Shown here: piece by piece, positions 23,096-34,429 of the stretch
How the letters are laid out: the number at the start of each line of letters is the position of its first letter
How positions within the stretch are numbered: the stretch's first letter is position 1
NCBI GenBank assembly: GCA_015501585.1
Contig: JADNRY010000114.1
Coordinates: forward strand, 1 to 64,000
Direction of reading: 5' to 3'
Length of the DNA: 64,000 nucleotides
From: Rhodocollybia butyracea
Taxonomy: Eukaryota > Basidiomycota > Agaricomycetes > Agaricales > Omphalotaceae
Notes under the pieces: model-generated
The model's input: the letters and a program-made list of their open reading frames with translations, nothing else
What the model was told of the DNA's origin: nothing
The model's database searches: none
Translations under genes and position numbers: made by a program

Positions 23096-24350
23096 GTTAC
23101 AGTATTACTCAACAAAGAACATTCAAGATAGAATAAGAGTGCAGAGAAACAATACTTTGTGTCCAGATGAGTGAGTTGGGGATGATGCCATCTCATTATC
23201 TCGTTATTGTGTAGGGGACCGGATACTAGTGGACTGCTTTTGTATATCATGGATACATGTAAACTCGCAATCTCAAAAAATTGGCTTATGGCAATTTCTG
23301 TCAATTTCAAGTTCACCAGCTAAAGTCCTGTGAGAGAAGTTGGAAATCAGGTTCAGCTTAGAGCCAGCATGGTAATTTCAAAGCTCGCATTGAATTTTAG
23401 ACTACAGAATGATACGACACAGCGGGGCGAAACCGAAAGAACTATAGCTCAGCTTGGACTTAACGAATTTCGACGGGTAGCACAGCCATATCTGATATGA
23501 CGTCATTGTCTTTTGACAGACGCGTCGCGTCTCTCTGACTACTACCACCATGTTCCCCCTTCTTTTACTGGTAAAAACTGCCTCTATCTCATCCTGGCCG
23601 TCTATTATCTACACGCTGACAATAATTTCACTTATCTGATGTGATTCGGCTTCTATCCGGGCCCTTCTTGCGGAATCGACAAAATTGGCTTTCAGGGATC
23701 TTTTCAGTGATTAGAGTCGGATGAAGAGGCTGAATCCGGGTGTTATGAATGCTGAGAGGTCCTGGGCCTTGCGCAGGTGACTTTTCTTTCTGATTTCGTG
23801 TTTAAATTTGTCAGTTTTCTCTAGGTTTTCCGGGTTCACGTTTAGTTGCGTTCTTCTATCAGCGGCACAGCCATGTCTAACGGGCCTTTATCTACCTGTT
23901 CCGCTAACTCTCAGAGGATATCGCCATAAGCACTCATTGCATTTCTTTTCGTTTCTGGAGGCCCGTCCATCGAATAGGATACGCACAACCCATTCCGACT
24001 CATGTAAGTCCTTGTAATTCAATCTTGCCATTTCCTAAAGTGCCAGACCTCCCCTTTCGCCGGCTCTGGTGGGCATTAATCCATTACGCATGCCTTTCAT
24101 CAGCGTGCAGACTACCTACTTTTGATAGGCTGGCCGTTCTCTGTCTCGATGGTTTTCTGACTCTCTTTTAGGTCGCTTTTACTTCAAAATCTGGATTGAT
24201 ACCCCCGTTCACAAAACCGCCAACCCGCCATGAGGATCAAGCTATCTCGTCCGCCGCACTCGGCCTTTCCTCGTGTTCCGATGCGCCGTTCAGGCTCTTC
24301 AGACATTTGTTATCCCACACGTTGACCGCTTCACTAATTCACCAATATAG

Positions 24351-24972
24351 TTGTCATACATCGCACAACCTACGGCCCTCTCGGCACCGACGTCTGGTGG
24401 CACCTCAACTTTGTCTTGGAGACATACACATTTGCCCAACCAGCTGTGCTTTATTGCATCAAAGACATCGGCGCTGTGGATTTTTACTTTTTGGCAGCAG
24501 GTACATGCTAGGTACGTTCATGCCTGTGTTGGCTTCTACGTCATGTTCCTTTTTCTTCATCTCGCTTTCTTCATCATGTCGCATCTTCACTGATCCTTCG
24601 TCATTCTTCGTTGTCCTTACTCTTCTTACTCTTCTTACTCTTCTTACTCCACCCCCAGATACGACGCCTCCCCTCCATTCCGGCAACTAATGATTGAGCT
24701 CACGGTATACTGGGTCATCTCTGGCGCTATATACTGCGGACTCACCGCTGCTGTTGCTTGGGGTGCAACTCTGAACTTTGCATTCGGGTACGTATCCTCC
24801 CTTCCTCCCTCCCTCCCTTCTCATCTCTTCCTCATCTTTATCCTTTCTAACCTATCGTACACCCCACAGCTGGGTCCTTGGCCAATTCTTCATCTGGGCC
24901 TTCCTCAGCTGGCTCGGCTGCCACCTCTTCGCCCACCGCGGGCTCCATCGCGAATGCAACTTTGTGTTCTGA
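24351..24972 (+). pseudogene. Captured exons of a multi-pass membrane protein
   Basis: Three consecutive exons can be read. 24351-24500 contains YGPLGTDVWWHLNF and AQPAVLYCIKDIG. 24659-24787 contains PPFRQLMIELTVYWV and AAVAWGATLNFAFG. 24870-24972 contains WVLGQFFIWAFLSWLG and ends at TGA. Donors are GTACAT and GTACGT; acceptors are CCCCAG and CCACAG. The hydrophobic stretches suggest several membrane segments. The first splice joins with a one-base phase error, and no credible N-terminal exons were found upstream. The piece looks like a gene fragment carried by the CACTA-like element. The family was not recognised. Confidence 0.5.
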
Positions 24973-25554
24973 TCTCAAGGTACGAATCATCTTCTCGAGA
25001 GTAGCGCATCAAAGCTGAACTTCATGGTAATACCAATATCCCTCACCACTGTTCCCCCACTGTCCACGTGTATGGGATCTTGGGAATGACATTCCGATCG
25101 AGTAAATCTCGAAGGTACGCTTCCGTTACCTGATAGTTTTGTTTTCTCTAAGACCATTTTGTTGGATGCACTGTCTGCGGGATAGCAACCGGGATGAGAG
25201 TGTTTGGTCATCAAGGTCTATGCTAGGCGAGAGTAGTAGTAGTCCTTTGTACAGTACTTGATCCAATATAACTGTATTTCCATTGGATATCTTAGTAGAC
25301 AGTTGATATAACTGCCCTGGTACATTAGATATCACTGTCCTAACACAGTCAAGATTACTGCCCTAGGACAGTAATGGCTACTGTCTTAGACAGGTCAAAA
25401 GACAGTTATTGAGAATGCAGCCAAGAACTTTGGCAGTAATCTTGACTGTCCTAGACAGTAATACTGCATGTCTAGTCAGTACTATTTAACGTCTTGTACA
25501 GTTAGATTTCATGTCTTTCAGGTCGTTATATTACTGTCTTTCCTTCCCGCAGTG

Positions 25555-26487
25555 GGTTTGGAACTCCTTGTGTCAGTAACAAAAGTCATTTCTTTTCTTA
25601 GTTTCTGTTGATCTGTTTAGTACCAGGGAAGCTTTTTGCTGAACAATGAAGTCAAAATGAATTTTTATTGTCTTTCCTGTGATTTTTTATTACAGGAAGT
25701 GAGCAGCTTAATTACATCTGAGAAATTGGGCAGTCGTTTGAGCTCCATAAATAAAACAACTAGACCATGAACTAGACGGATCCCCAACGGATCACTGGAT
25801 TTCAGCACAGAACTGGTGCAGCACCAGGGCCAGCTTGTGAGTAGCAGCCAGCAAGTCGAAGGTGTCAGTTAACTGCGGTGCAGCGGGGACTCATACAATA
25901 AGGGATAAGTGTATACTGGTTCGACCTTCATATCAGGTCATATACTTATACTACAGTACAGGTACTTACTGTTGAATGAGAATGTATCTGGGCAAACTTG
26001 GCCCGTGTAAGATTAGGAGAAGATTTCTATTTTTGTATCCGTTCTTATCTAACTTACTGTACTTGTAGCTACCTGCGTATGTAAGCTACCTCAGACATTT
26101 ACTCCGTGAAGTATTCGTGCTGAGGTGAGCTCGTTCTTCTCTTATTGCTGTATCATATGTTTACTTATCATGTATTAGTTCTACTACTTACTTTACAGGT
26201 ATATAATAGACGTTTACTCCGTGAAGTATTCGTGCTGAGTCTACTACTTACTTTACAGTGCACAAATTTATTCCAACACTTACAGACCCGGTAGACATCT
26301 CTAGAGTACCTGAGTAAGTAAATGAGTAGGAACAGTATCAGTGCCGAATTGCAGTGGTGCCAATGTGCCATCATCGACTCAACAGCTACAACGGAAGCAC
26401 CTCACTTCCTAAAGCAAAGTGAACTAAAAACCCAATAGAGAAATTAATGTGAGTAACACAGGGAGTGCCTAGACATTGATCTGTCTT
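25555..26487. repeat. Dispersed repeat region related to 10255-10520
   Basis: The stretch 25857-26395 shares several blocks with 10255-10520 (TACTACAGTACAGGTACT, GAGTAAGTAAATGAG, ATCAGTGCCG, GCCATCATC). A 31-bp direct repeat with core TTTACTCCGTGAAGTATTCG occurs near 26099 and 26213. There is no coding capacity. Confidence 0.5.
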
Positions 26488-26544
26488 GTAGTCGGGGATT
26501 GCTGCGCAGCAGCATTAAGGAGCTGCGCAGCAATCCCCGACTAC
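26488..26544. repeat. Perfect 23-bp-arm hairpin at the left edge of duplicate copy 2
   Basis: The arms 26488-26510 and 26522-26544 are exact reverse complements (outer GTAGTCGGGGATTG, inner CTGCGCAGC) around an 11-nt spacer. Copy 1 keeps the right arm, while the left side there is replaced by the GTCGGGGA terminal repeat with a short GGGGAT remnant. Confidence 0.8.
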
Positions 26545-29081
26545 CAGCTAGGGCTCTGCAACGGAACGGTACCGTATTGACCCCTCGATGTTCTTGATAC
26601 GGCACGGCATACATTACGGTAAGTAACCATATTGACCGTATTTCGACGGCTGTTACAGCCGTTAATACGGTATAGTAGATAAACTGAGCACAATTGATAG
26701 CCTGTTCACCAAACATTAAATATTTCCCAAGTTTAGGCTAATTATCCCTTAGACAGCTACTTTATGCACTTTTTAAGTATATAGTCCCCTTGCTTAGATG
26801 GCGGGAGTCTCCTTGAGATGAGCCCGGACCGCCGGCAATCTGAGCCAATCTCGGAAGAGTCCTCATCAACTCCTTTTACTTCTATATTCTGTGCTAGAAG
26901 CATCTTATATAACTGAGTACTTGTTGTAGAGATTGATGTTGTCTAAGTGTCTTAGTACAGAATATATATTAGTTTGTTCCACTACTACTGAGAGATTGCT
27001 GTTGTCTTACATCTTAATTGTAATAAGTACCAAGTACTAAGTTCGAGACTAGGTTCATTTTGTACAGAATTCCATGTCTGCTATTGCTTGTGCTGTCAAT
27101 GACTTTGCTTTTGTTACAGGTTTTAAATCTGTTGCTAAGTTACCTGCCTATGCCAGGAGGTGGGTTACTATTGATTATGGATTGTGAGGCTCTTTGCCTG
27201 AATATATTTCATTGTTCTGACTCCCATTTTGCCCCTTTGACTGACCAACCAGAGGTGATTGCTTACACTTTACATCTTTAATCTGCTGATGCTGCAACTA
27301 AACGCAGAAGCTTGTAAGCTATTCAGCACTGGCTATCTCTCGCAGCAGGTGCTATCTGTTGAAGTATTAGGTTGTGCATCAAGTGACAATTTAATCACTA
27401 CTGATAGATGCGTTGTTGTTGCGCCAAACGATGAGGAGAGCTGAGGATGGAAGCGTGAGAACGTACTGGAAAAGCTTACCGGTGCTTCCGTTTGTTGTTT
27501 CAAGCAGTGAGCAGAGGAAGGAGAAATTTCTGATTGAGAGCGGACCTCACAGAAACTCATGAGCGGGTATTATTGTTTATCTTCAAGGCAAAGGTACATG
27601 AAAATATACCTATAATATCCTGAAATACTTCTTCCATGTTAAGGAGATACGGTAAAACTCGTACTGATTGTCAACAACAATGAGCTCAGGGAGGAATGAC
27701 CTGGACTATGGCCTTTGTATCTGAGGCATAATTCCACCTATAGTTGCTCTCCATTATGCATTAAATTTGGCCATACTGAAGCCGTCTGATGATCCTGATA
27801 CAACCTTACTTACATTTGTTCAAGCTGTTGCACTTAACTTTGTCCTTGAAGACCTGTTACTTGACTGAGACTGCTAAACATTTTTGAGGATCCTAATTTT
27901 GCCATATACTGGTTATATAGTGTATATAAGTATGTGGCCAGCACCTTAGACTTCTATATCAAGTTGTTCTTTCCTAAAGTTCATTGTTTTGGATAGCGAG
28001 TATAAGTTTTACTGTATCTCTTTGATAAGGATTCAGGAGACATATTTCAGGATATTATAGGTACTTTTCCTTGAAGATAAACAATCGTGCCTGCTCATGA
28101 GTTTCCGGGAGGTCCGCTCTGAATCAGACATTACCTCCTTCCTCTGCTCACTGCTCGAAACAACGAGTGGAAGGACCGGTAAGCTTTTCCGGTATGTTCT
28201 CACACTTCCATCCTCAGCTCTCTCCTCATCGTTCAGTGCAAGGACAGCGCATCTATCGGTATTTGACCTCATAAGTAACATATAGAGTCTACCTGACTGC
28301 TATAGACTACATACTACAAGATGTATACCATATATAGTCTGTTAAGTGGACTGCCAAAGATGGGATGGTGAGGCAAGGAATAATTCAAGAATAATGTAAC
28401 ACAGACTCCAGGAGGTACATGTTAGTCTCAGAGCTTTGACTATTTTATACCCCACCTGGACAAGCTTGTACAGTATCATAGCGCTCTTCAGGAAGCACAA
28501 ACCTATCAACTGTATGCTTGTGCTTCTGTGGCACTGTCCTCTCTCAATTTCCCAAGTCTCAGACATGAGATATGTAAGGGCTATACATTGCAAACTTTAT
28601 TTCAAGATACAAGCAAGAAAAGAACAGGCAGAGTAAAGCAGGCGGCGATTCGTTTGGGGGCGGCGGAATTTCGAGGCGGCATGCGGCATACGCGTGATCC
28701 CGGTAAGTACTAGCTTTCCGGATATCATCATGTCAAAGTCTTAGCGAAAGTTACCACTTTTATTGCGCTACCGTATATTAGTGGTCCTTAGACTCATACC
28801 CCCCATGTCAAAGGCTGTTATCTAGGCTTACTGGGTGTATGAGATGCTCAAAAGAGCGGAGAGGACTGGAGAGGAACAAAATGAATTGCCATGCCGGTAG
28901 GTCATATGCGCCAGTTTAGCCCCAAAAAAAACTAATCATATGACCATAGAAATCATTGAAAAACAGACTACCCGGCATAGCCGCTAGCGGCTCGACATGA
29001 AACAAACGGCATGGCGGCTGAAGATCAGGTGGGAAAGAAATACCCGATCTGGCGGTTTTGGAAGAATCCAACACTCATTTG
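26522..29081 (+). repeat. 2.56-kb duplicated segment, copy 2
   Basis: Partner of 16593-19151. It includes the second copy of the nested inverted-repeat element (27403-28257). Here the right edge continues naturally into the intact GTCGGGGA terminus (ends about 29123). Copy 1 instead meets an inverted terminus at the same point. Confidence 0.9.
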
Positions 29082-29246
29082 ACACCTACAAGACCCTCCC
29101 TTCCCTTCGGTCAGAGTCGGGGATAGAAAGTTTTTCCTTCGTGCTACTGTGCCGTGGCTGTACCGTATCAGCCATTCGCCTTTCCCTCTACAGTACAGTC
29201 ACGGTACCTATAAACCGTGCATAGACGGTGGTGGTGCCGAGCTCTA
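29082..29246 (+). repeat. GTCGGGGA terminus, then a hAT-type right end
   Basis: 29082-29123 completes the terminus ACAAGACCCTCCC...GAGTCGGGGA. 29145-29246 is rich in ACGGTACC/ACCGTG words and ends in GGTGCCGAGCTCTA, resembling the right end of the hAT-type element at 12501. It may be the lost right end of the hAT-type element starting at 26548, split by an insertion. No matching 8-bp duplication was found. Confidence 0.4.
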
Positions 29247-31139
29247 ATGCTTTTCCCGTTAGGTACTTCAACGAAAGTGTTCTGGCCGCGGACTTGCAAA
29301 TTCCGCGCAAGAGCACAGCCACATCAATGTAGTAACCACGTCAACGTAACTGCCACGTGAGTTGGGCGCTTACTCCGTTTCGTTCAATCGATCATGTCCT
29401 GCTCCTCTATAATCACACTGCTCTTGTAAAATTGGATGATTTGGCCTCAGAGGGTTTTTGTCATTGAAGCTGTGACCTGTGGTTTTGTGAGTCCCTCGAC
29501 ACTCAAAGTACGGGATTCTCATTTTTATTGCTATTTTATCAGCGCTAGCGTCCATGCGGTGGTTCCACCGTTACTGTCTTAACGCCATCTTCTATGTTAC
29601 GCGCTGCATCACCGCCCCAACAATTTGGACATAACTTCGTACACCAATCAACCAACCACTAGCCACGCCCTCCGTTCCTCTGACAAACTCTTCGGGTGGC
29701 TGGATCGTCTTGACACAGTGCCAGCCGCCGTTGGAAGCATTGTAGGCCGCTTGGGTCAGAGGTGACGAGATTTTCTTTTCTTGTCGCCACCTCCGGTCCT
29801 TCAGCTCAGGGCTCAACGTTCAACGCCTAGCCTCTCCTGGAAGTGCGAGACATTATTTCCTCAACGCTAGTAACGGCATGGACCATGGCTACTACAATCT
29901 AGCCCATGGTTCTCCTGTATCACTGCTTGTTGACTAGCAAGGGCCCAGCAGCGCCGGTGGTTACTCGGGTCATTCCAATGCACATCCCGTCCTCAGCGGC
30001 GGCATTACCAGACACCATTGCTCTTCCCAAAACTCTCCCCGCCCACTCGCTCTATGTCCATTTGGTGGGCCAACGCCGTTGCGCAGCACTTAACTAGGTC
30101 CTGATCCATGCCGACGTTGCCTCCAATCTTCACTTCGCCACCCGTGACCATGCCAGAAGGCCAAAGGCCAAAACTTTCCCGCTCACCCATCCTCTCCGCA
30201 TGCGTTCAGTGGGTGAACGCCATGGTGTGCAGTGGTTCTGACCCAGGTTGACATTGCTGTTACTATCCTCGCTTGTGGCCATGCTGGACGCCATCGCTCT
30301 TCCAAAAACTTCTACCCACCCGTTCTCACCACGTAAGTTTTTTTCCATCCATTCTTGGCTTGCTACGTTCGGTGCTTCCGGTTCCAAGCCGAATCGGATG
30401 CACGGCCTTAATGCTCCGAGCGTTGTTCAAGGCGCTACCGAACGCCTTCCGGCCTCAATTTCCGGTGCCGTTTCTTAAGGTGCGCGTGGTCCACCAATCA
30501 AGCCGTAAGTTCTGCATATCTCTTTGTTCTTTCGTCCTAATAAGTACCCATTTATGCAGTTCTCTCCTTCAGGTAGTTCTATGTATTACGACGACCGGTT
30601 ATGACATCAAGCTAAGTTATTGATTTTTTTTTGCTTTGGCCTCAGTTACAACAACCTGTTCTCGAGGTATATCTCTCATAGGTCCCCTCAAGAATGTATG
30701 TCCTTGCTTGGCCCTTTATCCGTCTTCTGGATGCACCTTGTAGCGTTGAGCTTAGCGTTCAAGTGTAAAGAAGGCGCGCGTTTGTTTCTAAGGCGTTTTG
30801 GTTCTCGCTGATGGCTCTTATGTTCCAAACGGGTGGAGAGCAAGCTTCCATAAGCTTCCACGTCTTTGATTTTGACTTGACTTCAGGCTTACAGAAACTT
30901 TCCAGATTTATTTTGTGCACTAACACTGCTGACCTTGGGTTCGTATGCTTCATCTCTTTAGTTAAATCTATTCATTGTGCAATGTAGATTTCATGCCTAG
31001 AAGGTGCCGCAGGTTCTTCAAGGGTATGTGCTTTATAAAATTTGAGATAAGTCAGTGTCCTCTTCTGTCTCTCCTCTACTTGTAGAATCTATACATCTTG
31101 AATAAACTTTTACTGTCATATGAGACCCCATGAGAATGA
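29247..31139. other. No recognisable gene; weak internal repeat
   Basis: GC-richer than its surroundings, with several open frames on both strands but no motif. A diverged repeat with core ATTGCTCTTCCCAAAAC occurs near 30018 and 30292. It may be cargo of the CACTA-like element ending at 31684. Confidence 0.35.
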
Positions 31140-31684
31140 GCAGAGTGATGATGTAAGAGCCACCAAATGATTGTTACATGCACTCAGAATGATTGTCTAA
31201 GGCACTTGGAAAGAGTGCCCAAGACAGTTGAAATGATTGTTATAAGCACTCAGAATGATAGATGAACAATCCTAATGATTGTTTGAAGACACTGCGACCC
31301 ATTTCCAAAAACAATCATTTAGACTGTCCTGAACAGTCAATTTAAGTGTTTCATACCATCATTTGAAGTGTTTTTGTGGTTCAGACTATCATAATGAAAG
31401 GCTAGGACAATCATTGAAAGTAGTGCAGACAACCCTTAAGAGTGATTTAGACAATCAATAAGATTGGTTCAGGCAACCTTTAAGAGTGATTTAGATAATC
31501 AATAAGATTGATTCAAACAATCATTGAGGCTGGTTCAAACAATCATTGAGGCTGGTTCAAACAATCAATATAAAGGTGTAAGACAATCTTTTTGATTAAA
31601 CTGAACAATCATTGAGAATGGTTCAGACAATCAATATGAGTGCAAGACAATCATTTAGATTAATTGTTTTTCCTTCCCGTAGTG
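31140..31684. mobile_element. CACTA-like right end with ~25 subterminal repeats
   Basis: The end CCTTCCCGTAGTG at 31684 matches the CTTCCCGCAGTG end at 25554. The preceding 500 bp is a dense series of CAATCATT/CAATCAAT words, often as GACAATCA-N-GATTGGTTCA units of about 24 bp. The partner left end was not found, so the element is either truncated or its other end has decayed. Confidence 0.6.
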
Positions 31685-32270
31685 TATGCCGACTCTGGGC
31701 TATGCATAAAATGCTACTATAAAGCTGTATACCTCACACCAACACCATATTGAAACTATTGAAATAAAAGAGAGTTCTAGGTACACAGTCAGTAAATAGA
31801 GTAAAGAAACAAAGAATGTAAGTACTAACCTCAGCGACAGTGGTAGAACGATGCTGAGGTGCTAATATCTATGTAAAAACTAAAAGAATGTGATACACGT
31901 AATGTATGTAAGGTAACGTACATCTGAATTAGTGGTCAGGTGACATTTGCGAGCTGGAGCGCAAATGTCATGTGCCCATGAGGTAAAAGTCCACGAACGT
32001 ATAGATAACATAAGTAGATAAGATATCATCAACTTTTAACACACCAACACACACCAAAGGCTAACATGAGTTCAAGGGGGTTATAACTTATCATTGAACA
32101 AGTCAGAATTCTTATTGCAAGTACATACATCTGCTTCATAATTACAAGGGTGTGATAGTTTTTCTGTCTTGAGATTCTAACAAACTCAGGCATGCTTTAA
32201 TCTTTATGTTTCAATTGCCTGAACTTAGACTTTACACGAAAAGTACAATTGACACAGAGAGTATGCACTA
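31685..32270. other. No recognisable gene
   Basis: AT-rich and non-coding on both strands, apart from a local CATTTGCG/CGCAAATG inverted pair near 31947-31971. Confidence 0.45.
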
Positions 32271-32278
32271 CTCACAAC

Positions 32279-33032
32279 CAGTGTTGCCCCTGGTCGGTTC
32301 ATGAACCTCCTCCACCGGGTTCAAACCCCAACCAAACCTAGGGTCCAGGAGTCCAGGAGTCCAGGTGCGGTTTGGCATTCTCCTCGCACCGAAGTGACCG
32401 AAGCTTGAGGTTCGGCGGAGGTTTGAACCTAGGTTTGCGGGCCGACGTTCATCTCTTTTGTCTTTTCTACTCTATTGCTTATTGTTTTATCATTTGTATT
32501 GATTCCACCTCGTTCTGGCCTTGGCGTTACCTCGGTCCGACTTTATTGTCTTTATTTAACAATTAGGTCACTTGTATATAGCTAGGTACTTTGTACTATC
32601 GTTCCTCAGCCAAAAATCATGAGTTATACAAATTTACTTTTCCGAGCTTTCCTTTAAGTCCTTTCTTTGTTCCTTATACTCGCCGTTCTGGCCGATACCG
32701 GCCGACTCGGCTCGGTCCTTACCTCGGACATATCTCGCACCATTCTCACGCTCATACCTCGGTCCGACCTCGGTGATTTCTCGCACTTTACTGAGTCCTT
32801 TCCTTCTGGGACAACCTTGGTGGTGTGTTGGGGGTGTTGCTAATAGCTTCACCGAAGTCCCACCGTTTCCCCCAATTTTGACCAAATATATGCATCCTCC
32901 TCTGTTATATCTTGTTTTATAAACTGAACCCGGTTCGAACCTGGTGCACCCCCGACCCCGAAACTGGGGTTCAGGTTTGAGGTTCAGGCAAAAATAGAGG
33001 TTCACGCACCGAACCGAACCGCGGCAACACTG
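32279..33032. mobile_element. hAT-type miniature element, CAGTGTTGCC termini
   Basis: A 754-bp element with inverted ends CAGTGTTGCC, a classic hAT terminal sequence, followed on both sides by GGTTC/GAACC-rich subterminal sequence. The flanking 8-mers CTCACAAC (32271-32278) and CTCATAAC (33033-33040) agree at 7 of 8 positions, consistent with a target duplication that has since mutated. ORFs inside it are unlikely to be genes. Confidence 0.85.
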
Positions 33033-33160
33033 CTCATAACACTCGACCTGTTGTAGGTGTTGTATAATGAAATAGAACATGATATTACTACTTGGGATAA
33101 TATATAGCACAATGTGTTAGACATCACAAGATATCAGTATCATTGTTATGATTGATCAAG

Positions 33161-33300
33161 TAGGGATCCGCACCGTATAATTTACGGTCACTTACGGTAT
33201 ACGGTAGGACCGTAACCGTAACCGTAAAGTGATCCAAAAAGCCTCTTACGGTTACGGTTACTGGTATTATACGGTAATTTTACGGTATACGGCCGTATAA
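33161..33300. repeat. TACGGT-rich hAT-like terminus
   Basis: Starts TAGGGATCCGCACCGTAT and continues with repeated TACGGT/ACCGTA words, like the subterminal regions of the element at 11862-12501. The opposite end was not found. Confidence 0.45.
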
Positions 33301-33467
33301 AAATTACTAAGACCTAAAACTTGAACTTTGCGCATATATACTCACTTTGAATAAAAGCTCAAGAGTCTCATGTTGATTCTGGTATAGTATCACCACACAA
33401 ACGGTCTCTGCATTCAAACAGAGGACCACCTCAACAACAAGTATATTAATTCCCACAGTGATCTGAT

Positions 33468-33689
33468 GTGGTGATGAAAGCTTATACCATCTTTCCTGAC
33501 GTTGAGGGCTCGATTTCCTCCTTGCCGTTGTTGGTGGCGAGACAGATAGCTTGTAAAAAAACCTCAGTAATGCCTTGTCAGAAGAAAGAGATGTGGCAGT
33601 ATTTCTGGCAAGAGCCAAAAGGAAATTCCACTCACCATCAAGCCTCCTGTTACAGGTGTATTGCGTTGGGTGCGGCGGCCAGCATTTAG
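33468..33689 (+). pseudogene. Possible BED-type zinc-finger remnant
   Basis: A 73-residue frame contains MWQYFWQEPKGNSTHHQASC followed by YRC. It has the W-x2-F...C-x2-C layout of BED fingers at the N-terminus of hAT transposases. The rest of such a protein is not visible, so the match is tentative. Confidence 0.3.
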
Positions 33690-34038
33690 TAAAGGGCAAT
33701 TGCTTATGGAGTTTTTGGCTCAAGAGAGGGATGATCCGACAATGAATACTTGACAATGGTGCAATGGATGGCTCTGGAGACAAATATGATGGAAATTACT
33801 CCTTTTAACTCCGATCTTAATTTGATCTTAATTGGCGATTAATTTCGACTTAATTAACCCCTGTAATTAAGTATTAAGACTTAACTTGGTTTAGAGGGTT
33901 TAATTAAGGCCTTAGGTACAACACTGGTTACAGCTAGGGCTGGGCTGAGGCTCAATACTTTGGTCTTTGTGCTGGCACATTGGTCATTGGTCAAAGAACA
34001 TTGTTATTAGTAGGTCACTCACAACTACACCCCTACGA

Positions 34039-34341
34039 TAAGGATGGACACAAGTCCAGGTCATTACAGGTGACCCGGCGATTTGACCCGCGAGAATACC
34101 CGTCTGACCCGGATCCGGCGGATCCAGGTCGGTCACAGGTCATCCTTTGGGGAGTTCTAGACCTTGTAAAGTACATATTAGGTACAAATACCCGCAGATT
34201 GACCTGCATGACCCGGATCCGCCGGATCCAGGTACCCGTTTCCCACGGGTCCCGGTCAATCACAGGTCAGGATTTTTTTTGCTGCAGGTACCCGTGCGGC
34301 GGATCCGGGTTGACCTAGATCCGGACTCGTGTCCATCTCTT
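34039..34341. mobile_element. hAT-type miniature element, TAGAGATGTCC family (short copy)
   Basis: A 303-bp element whose ends TAAGGATGGACACAAGTCC and (reverse complement) AAGAGATGGACACGAGTCC are diverged relatives of those at 21513. Flanks CCCTACGA (34031-34038) and CCCTACAA (34342-34349) match at 7 of 8. The interior has several GGATCCGG/GACCCG words. Confidence 0.75.
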
Positions 34342-34429
34342 CCCTACAATCTCACACTTCATAACCATGCCAACAGTATAGGTCCATGCCAGATGGTGGT
34401 GATATGGTGACATCAACCCAATATACATA

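Larger units (their letters stand above)
22620..25554. mobile_element. CACTA-like non-autonomous element with subterminal repeats
   Basis: The left end CACTACGGGAAG at 22620 and right end CTTCCCGCAGTG at 25554 are inverted relatives. Just inside, 22640-22880 and 25240-25540 carry many GACAGTA/TACTGTC words in mirrored arrangement, as in CACTA (EnSpm) subterminal transposase-binding repeats. No transposase is present. A 3-bp target duplication could not be confirmed (GTT on the left, GGT on the right). The interior contains host-like exons at 24351-24972 and a possible tRNA-like segment. Confidence 0.6.

Noticed and set aside
24459..24686. Minus-strand ORF rich in RRVRRV
   Set aside because: It is the complement of the TCTTACTCT tandem repeat in an intron of the captured gene fragment.
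26488..26551. Helitron 3' end (hairpin followed by CTAG)
   Set aside because: The CTAG belongs to the hAT-type terminus TAGGGCTCTGC, the distance to the hairpin is too short, and copy 1 lacks the hairpin.
32372..33110. ORFs of 64-158 residues as genes
   Set aside because: They lie inside or across the hAT-type element 32279-33032 and are rich in subterminal repeat words; no motif.
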